Positions 1-6,212 of a stretch of DNA of 9,442 nt are shown here, in pieces; the first letter of the stretch is position 1, and the number at the start of each line of letters is the position of its first letter. The position numbers were made by a program, and so were the translations under genes. Under the pieces are notes generated by a model that worked only from the letters and a program-made list of their open reading frames with translations, was not told where the DNA came from and did no database searches. The DNA is from CAZFAT01 sp964517075 (lineage in GTDB: Bacteria; Acidobacteriota; Vicinamibacteria; Vicinamibacterales; SCN-69-37). The stretch covers positions 1-9,442 of the forward strand of contig CAZFAT010000377.1 in NCBI GenBank assembly GCA_964517075.1, in the 5' to 3' direction.

Positions 1-2137
1 CGGCCATGTCCTTGATCGCGATGAAATGCGCTCCCATCCGCTCGAGTTCCCGCGCGAGCTTCACGTAATACTTGAGCGGAAACTTGTCCCGCCGTTCATC
101 GAGGATGTCGCCGGTGTAGCAGACCGCCGCCTCGCAGACACGGCCGGTCTTCTGCACGGCCTCCATGGCCACCTTCATGTTCGGCAGCCAGTTCAGCGAG
201 TCGAAGATGCGGAAGATGTCGATGCCCTGCGCCGCGGCCTCGCGCACGAACTCGCGCACGGCATTGTCGGGATAGGCCGTGTACCCGACGGCGTTCGAGG
301 CCCGCAGCAGCATCTGGAAGCAGATGTTCGGAATCAGATCGCGCAGCCGGCGCAGCCGGCGCCACGGATCCTCGAGCAGGAAGCGCATCGTGACGTCGAA
401 CGTCGCGCCGCCCCACATCTCGAGGCTGTAGAGGTGCGACAAGCGCCGCGCCACGAACGGCGCGATGACAGCGAGATCGTAGGTGCGGACGCGCGTGGCG
501 AGCAGCGACTGGTGCGCGTCACGGAAGGTCGTGTCCGTCAGCAGCAGGCCCGTCTGCCCGGCCGTCCACGCGGCAAACCCCTCCGCTCCGAGCGCGTCGA
601 GCCGCTGCCGCGTGCCCGGCGGCGGCGCGGCCGGATCGAACTTCGGCACCGGCGCCGGACGCATCCGCGCCGGCACCGGCTTGCCTTTGACCTCGGGGTT
701 GCCGTTCACCGTGACGTCGGCGATGTAGGTCAGCAGCCGCGTCGCGCGATCCTGCCGCGGCGCGAACGCAAACAGGCCGGGCGTCTCGTCGATGAACCTC
801 GTCGTGGCCTGCCCGGACTGGAACACGGGACTGTTCACGACGTTCTCGAGAAACGGGATGTTGGTCTTGACGCCGCGGATGCGGAACTCGCGCAGCGCGC
901 GATCCATCCGACGGCAGGCGTGCGAGAACTCCTGGCCCCAGACCGTCAGCTTGACGAGCAGGGAATCGTAGTACGGACTGATTACCGCGCCGCCGTAGGC
1001 CGATCCCCCGTCGAGCCGCACGCCGAAGCCGGCCGGCGACCGGTAGGTGTGAATCTTTCCGTAGTCGGGGACGAAGTGGTTCTGGGGATCCTCGGTCGTC
1101 ACCCGGCACTGCAGCGCGTAGCCGCTGAGCGGAATGGCGTCCTGGCGCGGCAGCGCGATCTCGGCGTCGTGCAGCGCGTGCCCCTGCGCGATCAGGATCT
1201 GGCAGCGCACGAGGTCCACGCCCGTCACCATCTCCGTGACGGTGTGCTCTACCTGGATGCGGGGGTTGACCTCGATGAAGTACCACTGGTGGGTGTTCGT
1301 ATCGACGAGGAACTCGACCGTGCCGGCATTGTCGTAGCCGGCGGTGCGCATGAGGCGGACCGCCGCGTCGCAAATGGCGTCGCGCAGGCCGCGATCGAAC
1401 GCGACGGCCGGCGCGACCTCGACCACTTTCTGATGCCGCCGCTGCACCGAGCAGTCGCGCTCGTAGAGATGCAGGACGTTGCCGTGGCGATCGCCCAGCA
1501 CCTGGACTTCGATGTGCCGAGGCTTCGAGATGTACCGCTCGATGAAGACGGCGCCATTGCCGAAGGCCGCGGCGGCTTCGCGCGAGGCTTCCTCGAACCG
1601 GCTCGCCAGCTCGTCCGGCCGCTCCACGACGCGCATGCCGCGGCCCCCGCCGCCGAACGCCGCCTTGATGATGAGGGGAAAGCCGATGTCCTTGGCGGCC
1701 CGCGCCGCGGCGTCGGCGTCCACCAGCGGCCGCTCGACGCCGGGCACGATGGGCACGCCCGCGCGCGCGGCCAGCCTGCGGGCCTCCGTCTTGTCCCCCA
1801 GCAGCTCGAGCAGACCCGCGCCGGGCCCGACAAACGTGATGCCCGCCGCCTCGCAGGCCCGCGGCAGGGCCGGGTTCTCGGCCAGGAACCCGTAGCCCGG
1901 GTGGATGGCGTCCACGCCCTTGTCCGCGGCCAGCGCGATGATGCCGTCGATGTCGAGGTAGGCCTGAATCGGCCCCTTGCCTTCGCCAATCTGGTAGGCC
2001 TCGTCGGCCTTGAAGCGGTGCAGGCTGAGCGCGTCCTCCGTGGGAAACACCGCGACGGTGCGCAGGCCCAGTTCCGTGGCGGCCCGCATGATGCGGATGG
2101 CGATTTCGCCTCGATTGAGCGCGAGCAGCTTCTCCAT
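1..2137 (-). CDS. pyc: Pyruvate carboxylase, N-terminal 712 residues (3' end cut by window edge)
   Basis: Biotin-dependent enzyme that carboxylates pyruvate to oxaloacetate with ATP and bicarbonate (anaplerosis, cytoplasm). The reverse strand reads without a stop from the ATG at 2137 to the left edge. The biotin carboxylase domain covers about residues 1-455: NRGEIAIRI at 8-16, ATP-grasp glycine loop GGGGRGM at 162-168, ERDCSVQRRHQK at 226-237, and EVNPRIQVEHTVTE at 289-302. The carboxyltransferase domain begins near 530 with TDTTFRDAHQSLLATRVRT; D540 matches a metal-ligand Asp. FRIFDSLNW follows, and the fragment ends in IKDMA, where K709 matches the carboxylated metal-binding Lys. The D540-K709 spacing of 169 equals that of human PC (D572-K741, from memory). 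The distal HTHD metal site and the biotinyl domain lie outside the window. ATG 2137 is the first start after an in-frame TGA at 2147-2149; no Shine-Dalgarno is visible, so the mRNA may be nearly leaderless. The fused BC-CT order excludes a separate acetyl- or propionyl-CoA carboxylase subunit. Confidence 0.96.
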   Translation of the reverse strand, partial: MEKLLALNRGEIAIRIMRAATELGLRTVAVFPTEDALSLHRFKADEAYQIGEGKGPIQAYLDIDGIIALAADKGVDAIHPGYGFLAENPALPRACEAAGITFVGPGAGLLELLGDKTEARRLAARAGVPIVPGVERPLVDADAAARAAKDIGFPLIIKAAFGGGGRGMRVVERPDELASRFEEASREAAAAFGNGAVFIERYISKPRHIEVQVLGDRHGNVLHLYERDCSVQRRHQKVVEVAPAVAFDRGLRDAICDAAVRLMRTAGYDNAGTVEFLVDTNTHQWYFIEVNPRIQVEHTVTEMVTGVDLVRCQILIAQGHALHDAEIALPRQDAIPLSGYALQCRVTTEDPQNHFVPDYGKIHTYRSPAGFGVRLDGGSAYGGAVISPYYDSLLVKLTVWGQEFSHACRRMDRALREFRIRGVKTNIPFLENVVNSPVFQSGQATTRFIDETPGLFAFAPRQDRATRLLTYIADVTVNGNPEVKGKPVPARMRPAPVPKFDPAAPPPGTRQRLDALGAEGFAAWTAGQTGLLLTDTTFRDAHQSLLATRVRTYDLAVIAPFVARRLSHLYSLEMWGGATFDVTMRFLLEDPWRRLRRLRDLIPNICFQMLLRASNAVGYTAYPDNAVREFVREAAAQGIDIFRIFDSLNWLPNMKVAMEAVQKTGRVCEAAVCYTGDILDERRDKFPLKYYVKLARELERMGAHFIAIKDMA

Positions 2138-2164
2138 GTGAACCGTTCAAAATACCATGTGGGC
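2138..2164. promoter_or_regulatory. 27-bp divergent start region between pyc and the sulfur transporter, with an 11-bp palindrome
   Basis: Only 27 bp separate the two divergent start codons. The gap holds a perfect inverted repeat, TGAAC-C-GTTCA, at 2139-2149. On the minus strand TG-G-TATTTT (2157-2149) looks like an extended -10 for pyc. It would start transcription about 4-6 nt before the pyc ATG, so the leader would be nearly absent, which fits the missing ribosome-binding site. No matching -35 hexamer lies at normal spacing. On the plus strand TACCAT (2153-2158) is a weak -10 candidate for the transporter. The palindrome sits between the proposed -10 and the pyc start, where a bound repressor could act. 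Seen: the spacing, palindrome and hexamers. Inferred: their promoter and operator roles. Confidence 0.4.
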
Positions 2165-2671
2165 ATGACTCTCATCCTGAACGGCCTGACGCCGCTGCAC
2201 TGGGCCTGGGCGGGCGCGGGAATTGCCGCGATCACGCTGCTCCTCCTCTTCGTCGCCAACCGGCGCCTCGGCATCTCGACGGGGTTCGAGGACCTGTGCA
2301 GCCTCGCGCTCCCTCTGCCGTATTTCCAGCGCCGGCCGCTGACCCTCGCGCGCACCTGGCGGCTGCCGTTCATCGGCGGCCTCGTGCTGGGCGGCGTGCT
2401 GTCGGCGGTCCTCGGCGGCACCTGGGCGCCCACCTGGGACCTCGGCGTCTTCGATCGGGTCATCGGGGCGGGTCCGGCCGGCAAGGTCGCGTGGATGTTT
2501 GCCGGCGGCCTGCTGATTGGGTTCGGCACCCGCCTGGCGGGCGGCTGCACGAGCGGGCACGGCATCTTCGGGCTGTCCAACCTCGAAGCTCCCAGCCTCG
2601 TCTCCACCCTGAGTTTCATGGCGGGCGGCGTGGTCGCCACGCACGTGATCTATCGACTCATCTTTTCGTGA
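2165..2671 (+). CDS. YeeE/YedE-family membrane protein, first half (sulfur transport)
   Basis: A 168-residue hydrophobic protein of the YeeE/YedE (DUF395, sulfur-transport) family, predicted in the inner membrane. Membrane segments are visible at about 13-31 (WAWAGAGIAAITLLLLFVA), 67-85, 108-123 and 143-160. The family signature GTRLAGGCTSGHGIFGLS lies at 121-138; C128 matches the conserved Cys of the GGC motif that passes thiosulfate in the full-length transporter TsuA/YeeE. The protein is about half the size of a full transporter and is followed by the matching second half, so the two probably form one heteromeric channel (PmpA/PmpB-like split pair). Substrate is inferred: thiosulfate or another reduced sulfur species. 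The start is uncertain: ATG 2165 puts the first helix at the usual distance, but no good Shine-Dalgarno is seen, and an in-frame GTG at 2159 would add two residues. No rhodanese or persulfide dioxygenase gene lies nearby to narrow the substrate. Confidence 0.87.
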   Translation: MTLILNGLTPLHWAWAGAGIAAITLLLLFVANRRLGISTGFEDLCSLALPLPYFQRRPLTLARTWRLPFIGGLVLGGVLSAVLGGTWAPTWDLGVFDRVIGAGPAGKVAWMFAGGLLIGFGTRLAGGCTSGHGIFGLSNLEAPSLVSTLSFMAGGVVATHVIYRLIFS

Positions 2672-2678
2672 GAGGGAC

Positions 2679-2734
2679 AGCTTTGAGCTTTGAGCTCTGA
2701 GGCTCGACGCTCAGACTCACAACTCAGAACTACT
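2679..2734. repeat. Degenerate heptamer tandem repeat between the two transporter genes
   Basis: The 74-bp gap between the two transporter halves contains a tract with 7-base periodicity. Read in steps of seven from 2679, the first two units are both AGCTTTG and the third differs by one base (AGCTCTG). Later units keep an A/G-rich start and a CTC or CTCA core (for example ACGCTCA at 2707 and AACTCAG at 2721). Eight units can be followed before the pattern dissolves into the ribosome-binding site of the next gene. It contains small hairpins (GAGCT-TTG-AGCTC at 2685-2697) but no T-run, so it does not look like a classical terminator. It resembles in style the short tandem heptamers (STRR) known from cyanobacteria; no function is claimed. 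Confidence 0.6.
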
Positions 2735-2737
2735 GAG
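2723..2737 (+). promoter_or_regulatory. Small hairpin overlapping the Shine-Dalgarno of the second transporter gene
   Basis: CTCAG (2723-2727) and CTGAG (2733-2737) form a 5-bp stem with the loop AACTA. The 3' arm overlaps GAGAGG (2735-2740), the ribosome-binding site of the ATG at 2746, so folding would partly hide it. The stem is short and may simply reflect the heptamer-like sequence around it. A role in setting the ratio of the two transporter subunits is only a suggestion. Confidence 0.28.
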
Positions 2738-2745
2738 AGGAACCC

Positions 2746-3189
2746 ATGCTCCTGTACGCAGCAGCCGGCGTCGCGTTCGGCTTTCTCCTGAGCCGGTCGG
2801 GCGCGGCCGACTACGGCTTCATTCAGGCCATGTTCCTGTTCGAGAGTTTTCAACTCTACGGGATCATCGGGACGGCCGTCCTGCTGACGGCGCCGGGACT
2901 CTGGCTGTTGAGACAGTACGGGCGGACGGTCACGGGGCGGCCGCTCCGCATCGAGGCGAAAACACCCACGCGCGGCAACGCCCTCGGCGGCGTGCTCTTT
3001 GGCGTCGGCTGGTCGATGACAGGGATGTGCCCGGGGCCGATCTTCGTGAACATCGGGGAGGGCAAGCTGTACGCCCTGGCGGCGCTCGCCGGCGCGCTCT
3101 GCGGCACGGCGCTCCTGGGCGCGACCTACCCGCGCCTGCAGCGCCCGCTCAGGCTCCCGCCGGTGAGTGTGGGCACTGGCGAGGGCTAG
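2746..3189 (+). CDS. YeeE/YedE-family membrane protein, second half (DUF6691-like)
   Basis: A 147-residue membrane protein, partner of the upstream YeeE half. Membrane stretches lie at about 2-18, 37-57, 79-95 and 108-127. The diagnostic motif GWSMTGMCPGPIFVNIGEG at 88-106 is the signature of the second half of this family, with C95 in the conserved xCPGP turn that matches a sulfur-relaying Cys in full-length family members. The N-terminal GFLLSRSGAADYGFIQAMFLF is also typical. ATG 2746 is chosen because AGAGGA lies 4 nt upstream. Same strand and 74 bp after the first half, so the two are probably one operon encoding one importer. The likely substrate is an inorganic reduced sulfur compound, inferred from family only. 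The C-terminal tail (about 130-147) is hydrophilic and low in complexity. The gene ends 15 bp before the stop of a convergent gene. Confidence 0.87.
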   Translation: MLLYAAAGVAFGFLLSRSGAADYGFIQAMFLFESFQLYGIIGTAVLLTAPGLWLLRQYGRTVTGRPLRIEAKTPTRGNALGGVLFGVGWSMTGMCPGPIFVNIGEGKLYALAALAGALCGTALLGATYPRLQRPLRLPPVSVGTGEG

Positions 3190-3207
3190 AAAAGTTAGAA
3201 CTTTCTA
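3187..3207. terminator. AT-rich imperfect palindrome holding both convergent stop codons
   Basis: The junction of the two convergent genes is an inverted repeat. TAGAAA and TTTCTA form the outer arms and GTT/AAC the inner arms around an AG centre, with one unpaired A on the left. The perfect core is AAAGTT-AG-AACTTT (3191-3204). The TAG of the plus-strand gene (3187-3189) is the left end, and the TAG of the minus-strand gene (3205-3207) is the right end. The same stem would form in either transcript, and AT-rich DNA stands out in this GC-rich window, so it could act as a shared end signal. The stem is weak and there is no GC-rich arm, so a standard intrinsic terminator is not proven. Confidence 0.35.
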
Positions 3208-4059
3208 TGCGCGCATCTTGCGCCAGTTGGCCAGACACTGCTCCGCGCGGAGCATCTGCTCGTTCGTGGGACCGGCTTCCTGCTCGATGAGATAGTGCTC
3301 GACGCCGCCCACGGACTCGGCGGCCTGGAAGATCTCGCGCCAGGGCGCCACGCCCTCGCCGAACAGCACCTCATAGCCGCGCGGCGCCGGTGCCCAGTCC
3401 TTGCAGTGGATGCTCTTGATGCGGCCCGGGTGAGCCTTGATCCAGGCCACCGGGTCGGCGCCGGCTTCCACGGTGGTGCCGACATCGAGCTGGAGGACGA
3501 AGTCCTTCGGCGTCGACGCGGCCAGGATATCCATCGGCCGCTGACCGTCGACCGGCCGCCACTCCGTCTGGTGATTGTGGAACCCGGCCACCATGCCGAC
3601 CTTGCGGAGCTGCTCACTGCCTTCCGTCATGCGCGCACCGAACTGGCGCCAGCCGTCGACCCCCACGATCTTGCCCGCGCTGGCCACCACAATCATGCGG
3701 CTGCCGAGGATCTGGTTCAGGTCGATGGCCTTCTGGATGCCGGCCGGGCTCAGCGACTGCGCCCCGTTGTGCGTCGACGGGCAGCGAATCCCCAGGTCGT
3801 CGAGCAGCTTGCGCACCTCGGTCGCCCGTTCCGTGGTCCAGCTGTAATACGGCGAATAGAACTCCACTTCCTGATAGCCCAGCTTGGCGACCGCCCGCAC
3901 CGTGCTGATGAGGTCGGCCGTGAGGGAGTCCCGGACGGAGTAGAGCTCGATTCCCACGGGAACCTGCCGCGGCTGGGCGGCCGACACGCGCAGCATCAGC
4001 GGCAGCGCCCCGGACAGGCCGAGAAACGCGCGACGCGACAGCGATGATGTGGACGTCAT
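3205..4059 (-). CDS. Tat-exported sugar phosphate isomerase/epimerase-like TIM-barrel protein
   Basis: A 284-residue protein of the xylose isomerase-like TIM-barrel superfamily (AP endonuclease 2 fold), probably acting on a sugar in the periplasm. The N-terminus has a twin-arginine signal: SRRAFLGLS at 8-16, a hydrophobic stretch to about 26, and a likely cleavage near VSAA-QP (28/29), suggesting export in folded form with its metal. Candidate metal and catalytic residues: E66 or nearby in YQEVEFYSP, the FHNHQTEW motif (H161, H163, E166), D192 in LQLDVGTT, SIHCKDW (H218, K220, D221), and E259/E261 in LIEQE. All expected barrel motifs are present and the length is normal. ATG 4059 is directly followed by a short n-region and the RR motif, supporting the start, though no strong Shine-Dalgarno is seen. 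The substrate cannot be told from sequence; in acidobacterial-type genomes such proteins often occur with sugar oxidation or keto-sugar pathways. It has its own 100-bp upstream gap after the kinase gene. Confidence 0.87.
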   Translation of the reverse strand: MTSTSSLSRRAFLGLSGALPLMLRVSAAQPRQVPVGIELYSVRDSLTADLISTVRAVAKLGYQEVEFYSPYYSWTTERATEVRKLLDDLGIRCPSTHNGAQSLSPAGIQKAIDLNQILGSRMIVVASAGKIVGVDGWRQFGARMTEGSEQLRKVGMVAGFHNHQTEWRPVDGQRPMDILAASTPKDFVLQLDVGTTVEAGADPVAWIKAHPGRIKSIHCKDWAPAPRGYEVLFGEGVAPWREIFQAAESVGGVEHYLIEQEAGPTNEQMLRAEQCLANWRKMRA

Positions 4060-4081
4060 GAGCGGGAAGATAGCACGGCAA

Positions 4082-4150
4082 GGGTTCCAAGGTTTGCCGC
4101 GCCGAAGCCCCAGGGGCGGAGGCGGGTTCCAAGGCCAGGGTTCCAGGGCC
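4082..4150. repeat. GGGTTCC heptamer-phased repeats in the 100-bp intergenic gap
   Basis: The gap between the kinase gene and the isomerase-like gene (4060-4159) contains GGGTTCCAAGG at 4082-4092 and 4124-4134, and GGGTTCCAGGG at 4138-4148. Start-to-start distances are 42 and 14 bases, both multiples of seven, so all three copies share one heptamer phase. The sequence between them is degenerate. This matches the 7-base periodicity in the 2679-2734 gap although the unit sequence differs. No clear promoter or terminator could be picked out in this gap, although the isomerase-like gene must have its promoter here or in the gene before it. Confidence 0.55.
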
Positions 4151-4159
4151 GGCCGGCGG

Positions 4160-5551
4160 CTAGGCCGTGGCCGGTTCGCGAGGCAGCATGACCGAGAACA
4201 CCGACCCCTGGCCCGGCGCGCCGCTCACCGCAATCGTGCCGTGCATGGCTTCCACGATTTGACGGGTGATCCACAGGCCAAGACCGAAGCCGCCCGCCGG
4301 GCTGGCCAGCCCGCGTTCGAATCTCGCGAACAGGCGCTTCCGCTGGACCTCGTCGATCCCGGCCCCGCGATCCTCGACCTCGAGCATCGCGGCGCCGTCG
4401 TCGGATCGGAGACGAATGGTGACGGGCTGACCACCGCCATACTTGATGGCATTTGAGAGCAGGTTCGTCACGATCTGGTCCAGCCGCAGGGGATCCCACC
4501 GGCCCACGGCCGCGTCGAGATCGAGCGTCACGGGCACCGCGCCGATCTGCTCGCGGCTGCGATCGATGACGTCACGGATGACGTCGCTGAAATTCACCTC
4601 GTGGACCTCGAGCACGAGGCGGCCCGCGGTGATGCGCGAGACGTCGAGCAGGTTGTCGAGCAACCGGCCCAGCCGGGTAATCGAATCGCTCGTCCGCCCG
4701 AGGCGAGCCAGCGCCCACTCCGGCGTCAGCTCCTGGCGCTGGGCCGCGTGGACGACGCTGAGGATCTGCAGGTGAATCACGTGCAGCGGGTTGCGCAGCT
4801 CGTGCGACGCGATCGAAATGAAGTCGTCGCGGGTGCGCACTGCCTCCTGCAGCAGCGCTTCGGTGCGGTGCCCTTCCTCGAGGGCCTCCCGCAACGCCTG
4901 CTCGAGCCGTTTGCGGTGCTCGATCTCCGCCTCGAGCGCCCGGGCCCGCTGCTGCAGCCGTGCGATTTCCCGGCTGCGGGTGTCCCTCACATCGAGCAGG
5001 GGCACGCCGTCCGCCGGACGGACGTCGGCGTGCCGGGCACAGACCTCCGCAAATCCCTTCGCATGCAGCGACCCGGCGAATCGCGACATGGCGTAGGCAC
5101 ACAGCAGCGAGAAGTCGTGCGTGGCCGCGAGCTGGTTCCAGAGTTCCTCGAGGCGGATGGCAGCCTCGGGCTTCGAATCCTGCCACAGCAAATCGACCAT
5201 CTCGCCGTAGGCGCGGAGGGGGACCGACGGAAACGCGAGGCGACGGCTTCGCACCAGCCCCCCCACGGTGGCGTCGAACCGCCCTGCGTCGGGCATGCCG
5301 TCCACCATGAAGTCGTCGAGGGCGGTACGCGCATCGACCAGGCCCAGCACGCGATCGCGTTCGGCGGCCTCCGCGTCCACACCAAGCGTCCTCAGGCGAT
5401 CGACGAACGCCTGCCGCCGCTGAGGTGTGGCGATGATGAGGACGGGCTGCCGGGCCGAGAGGCTCGGTTCGACATAGCGGGACACCGCGTTGACGAGAAA
5501 CCCTTCGTCCTCGTAGAACTGCACGGCGTGATCGCGATGCGCGGAAATCAT
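4160..5551 (-). CDS. MEDS-domain sensor histidine kinase (soluble)
   Basis: A 463-residue two-component histidine kinase. The N-terminal region (about 5-170) begins HAVQFYEDEGFLVNAVSRYV and continues VLIIATPQRRQAF, typical of the MEDS sensory domain named after the dichloromethane regulator DcmR and archaeal sensors. A charged coiled coil follows (about 192-245). HisKA has FISIASHELRNPLH with phospho-acceptor H250 and dimer helices to about 308. The HATPase_c domain shows the N box DQIVTNLLSNAIKYG (358-372, N363/N367), G1 VEDRGAGI (D394 region) and G2 GGFGLGLWI (420-428). All catalytic boxes are intact. No membrane segment or signal peptide is seen, so it is probably cytoplasmic and senses an internal ligand; the ligand is unknown. 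Its ATG overlaps the stop of the response regulator gene as ATGA (5551-5548), so the two are translationally coupled and likely form a pair. Confidence 0.93.
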   Translation of the reverse strand: MISAHRDHAVQFYEDEGFLVNAVSRYVEPSLSARQPVLIIATPQRRQAFVDRLRTLGVDAEAAERDRVLGLVDARTALDDFMVDGMPDAGRFDATVGGLVRSRRLAFPSVPLRAYGEMVDLLWQDSKPEAAIRLEELWNQLAATHDFSLLCAYAMSRFAGSLHAKGFAEVCARHADVRPADGVPLLDVRDTRSREIARLQQRARALEAEIEHRKRLEQALREALEEGHRTEALLQEAVRTRDDFISIASHELRNPLHVIHLQILSVVHAAQRQELTPEWALARLGRTSDSITRLGRLLDNLLDVSRITAGRLVLEVHEVNFSDVIRDVIDRSREQIGAVPVTLDLDAAVGRWDPLRLDQIVTNLLSNAIKYGGGQPVTIRLRSDDGAAMLEVEDRGAGIDEVQRKRLFARFERGLASPAGGFGLGLWITRQIVEAMHGTIAVSGAPGQGSVFSVMLPREPATA

Positions 5552-5943
5552 TTCCAGTTGACCTCGGGGGCCCCGCCACCGGGGACGAGCCGCGCTTCGA
5601 TCGTCTCCAGGAGCTGCCCGAAGTCCACCGGCTTGCGCAGGACGACGTCGTCGCGCGAACCGAGCCGGGCGTCGGTCGCCGTCAGCACAATCACGCGCGT
5701 GCCGGCCAGCACCGGATTTTGACGCCGGCGGCTCAGGAACTCCAGGCCGTCCATGACCGGCATCAGCAGATCGAGGATGACGAGATCGGGCCGTCCGCCG
5801 GCCTCGAAGTGGTCGAGCGCCTCCTGACCGTTATGCGCCACGTGCACGTGGTAGCCCTGATCCTCGAGAAGGTAGCGAAGGGCATCCAGGCAATCCGGAT
5901 CGTCATCCACGATGAGCACATCAAACCTGGGAGTTCGTGCCAC
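5548..5943 (-). CDS. Single-domain (CheY-like) response regulator
   Basis: A 131-residue receiver domain with no output domain, probably the phosphorylation partner of the downstream MEDS kinase. The acidic pocket is DDD at 13-15, the phospho-acceptor is D58 in LVILDLLMPVMDG, the switch Thr is T88 in VIVLTA, and the conserved Lys is K104 in LRKPVDF. The open frame extends upstream to 6195, but that part has no receiver features and reads like intergenic DNA. The GTG at 5943 is preferred: it starts right before the first beta strand (RFDVLIVDDD) and has GAGG about 9 nt upstream. The stop TGA overlaps the kinase ATG by 4 nt (ATGA). Having no effector domain, it must signal by protein contact or as a relay; its output partner is not in the window. 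Confidence 0.9.
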   Translation of the reverse strand: MARTPRFDVLIVDDDPDCLDALRYLLEDQGYHVHVAHNGQEALDHFEAGGRPDLVILDLLMPVMDGLEFLSRRRQNPVLAGTRVIVLTATDARLGSRDDVVLRKPVDFGQLLETIEARLVPGGGAPEVNWK

Positions 5944-6212
5944 TGTGAGCAGCCTCGGCACGCTGGTCGCTGGAACACCAGGCGCATCCACCCGAACGAA
6001 CAACCTGCACCTCGCACGCGCACAATTGGGCAGAGAGTTACCGCCTACGCGCTGCGGCAGGGCGACTTCCTCCACTGGGAGCAAGAGCAGTACCTGCGAG
6101 TGGAGGCCTGCGGGCGGCGGCCGCCGCCGTTGCCCACAGCCGGGCTGGGCGGTCCGATGCCCTGTCGGTATACTCGCCTTCTCGGACGCGGGCACCGTTT
6201 CAGGGAGTGGGC
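5944..6212. promoter_or_regulatory. 269-bp divergent intergenic region between the regulator-kinase operon and the EF-P-type gene
   Basis: This is the largest non-coding stretch in the window and must carry promoters for both directions. For the plus strand, TATACT at 6169-6174 is a good -10 hexamer; a start near 6181 would give a leader of about 30 nt to the ATG at 6213. No good -35 is found at 16-18 bp upstream. CAGGGAG at 6201-6207 is the ribosome-binding site. A perfect GC-rich palindrome, GGCGGCGG-CCGCCGCC, lies at 6113-6128, upstream of the proposed promoter; its function is unknown. For the minus strand no convincing promoter hexamers were recognised. Open frames crossing this region have no recognisable protein features. 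Confidence 0.45.

Noticed and set aside
343..362. Tandem 9-bp repeat inside pyruvate carboxylase
   Set aside because: It encodes RRLRRLRDL, which aligns with the normal conserved stretch of the family, so it is ordinary coding sequence.
519..2150. 543-codon minus-strand frame overlapping pyruvate carboxylase
   Set aside because: Out-of-frame reading of the same strand. The frame starting at 2137 has all biotin carboxylase and carboxyltransferase motifs, while this one has none.
26..2164. Long plus-strand open frame (part of an 881-codon frame) opposite pyruvate carboxylase
   Set aside because: It is the antisense shadow of a clear pyruvate carboxylase. Its sequence is rich in R, A, H and D with no domain. 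Only the part from 2165 onward, encoding the YeeE-type protein, is real.
1249..2640. 463-codon minus-strand frame across pyc and the transporter gene
   Set aside because: It crosses two real genes in a wrong frame and shows the serine/arginine/proline-rich composition of GC-rich shadow frames.
3295..4047. 250-codon plus-strand frame opposite the isomerase-like gene
   Set aside because: The minus strand encodes a complete Tat-signal TIM-barrel protein. The plus frame has no recognisable motif.
4601..5722. 373-codon plus-strand frame opposite the histidine kinase
   Set aside because: Antisense shadow. The kinase has all H, N and G boxes on the other strand.
5944..6195. N-terminal extension of the response regulator up to 6195
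   Set aside because: The extra 84 residues have no receiver features. A GTG with a ribosome-binding site at 5943 gives a normal-length domain.
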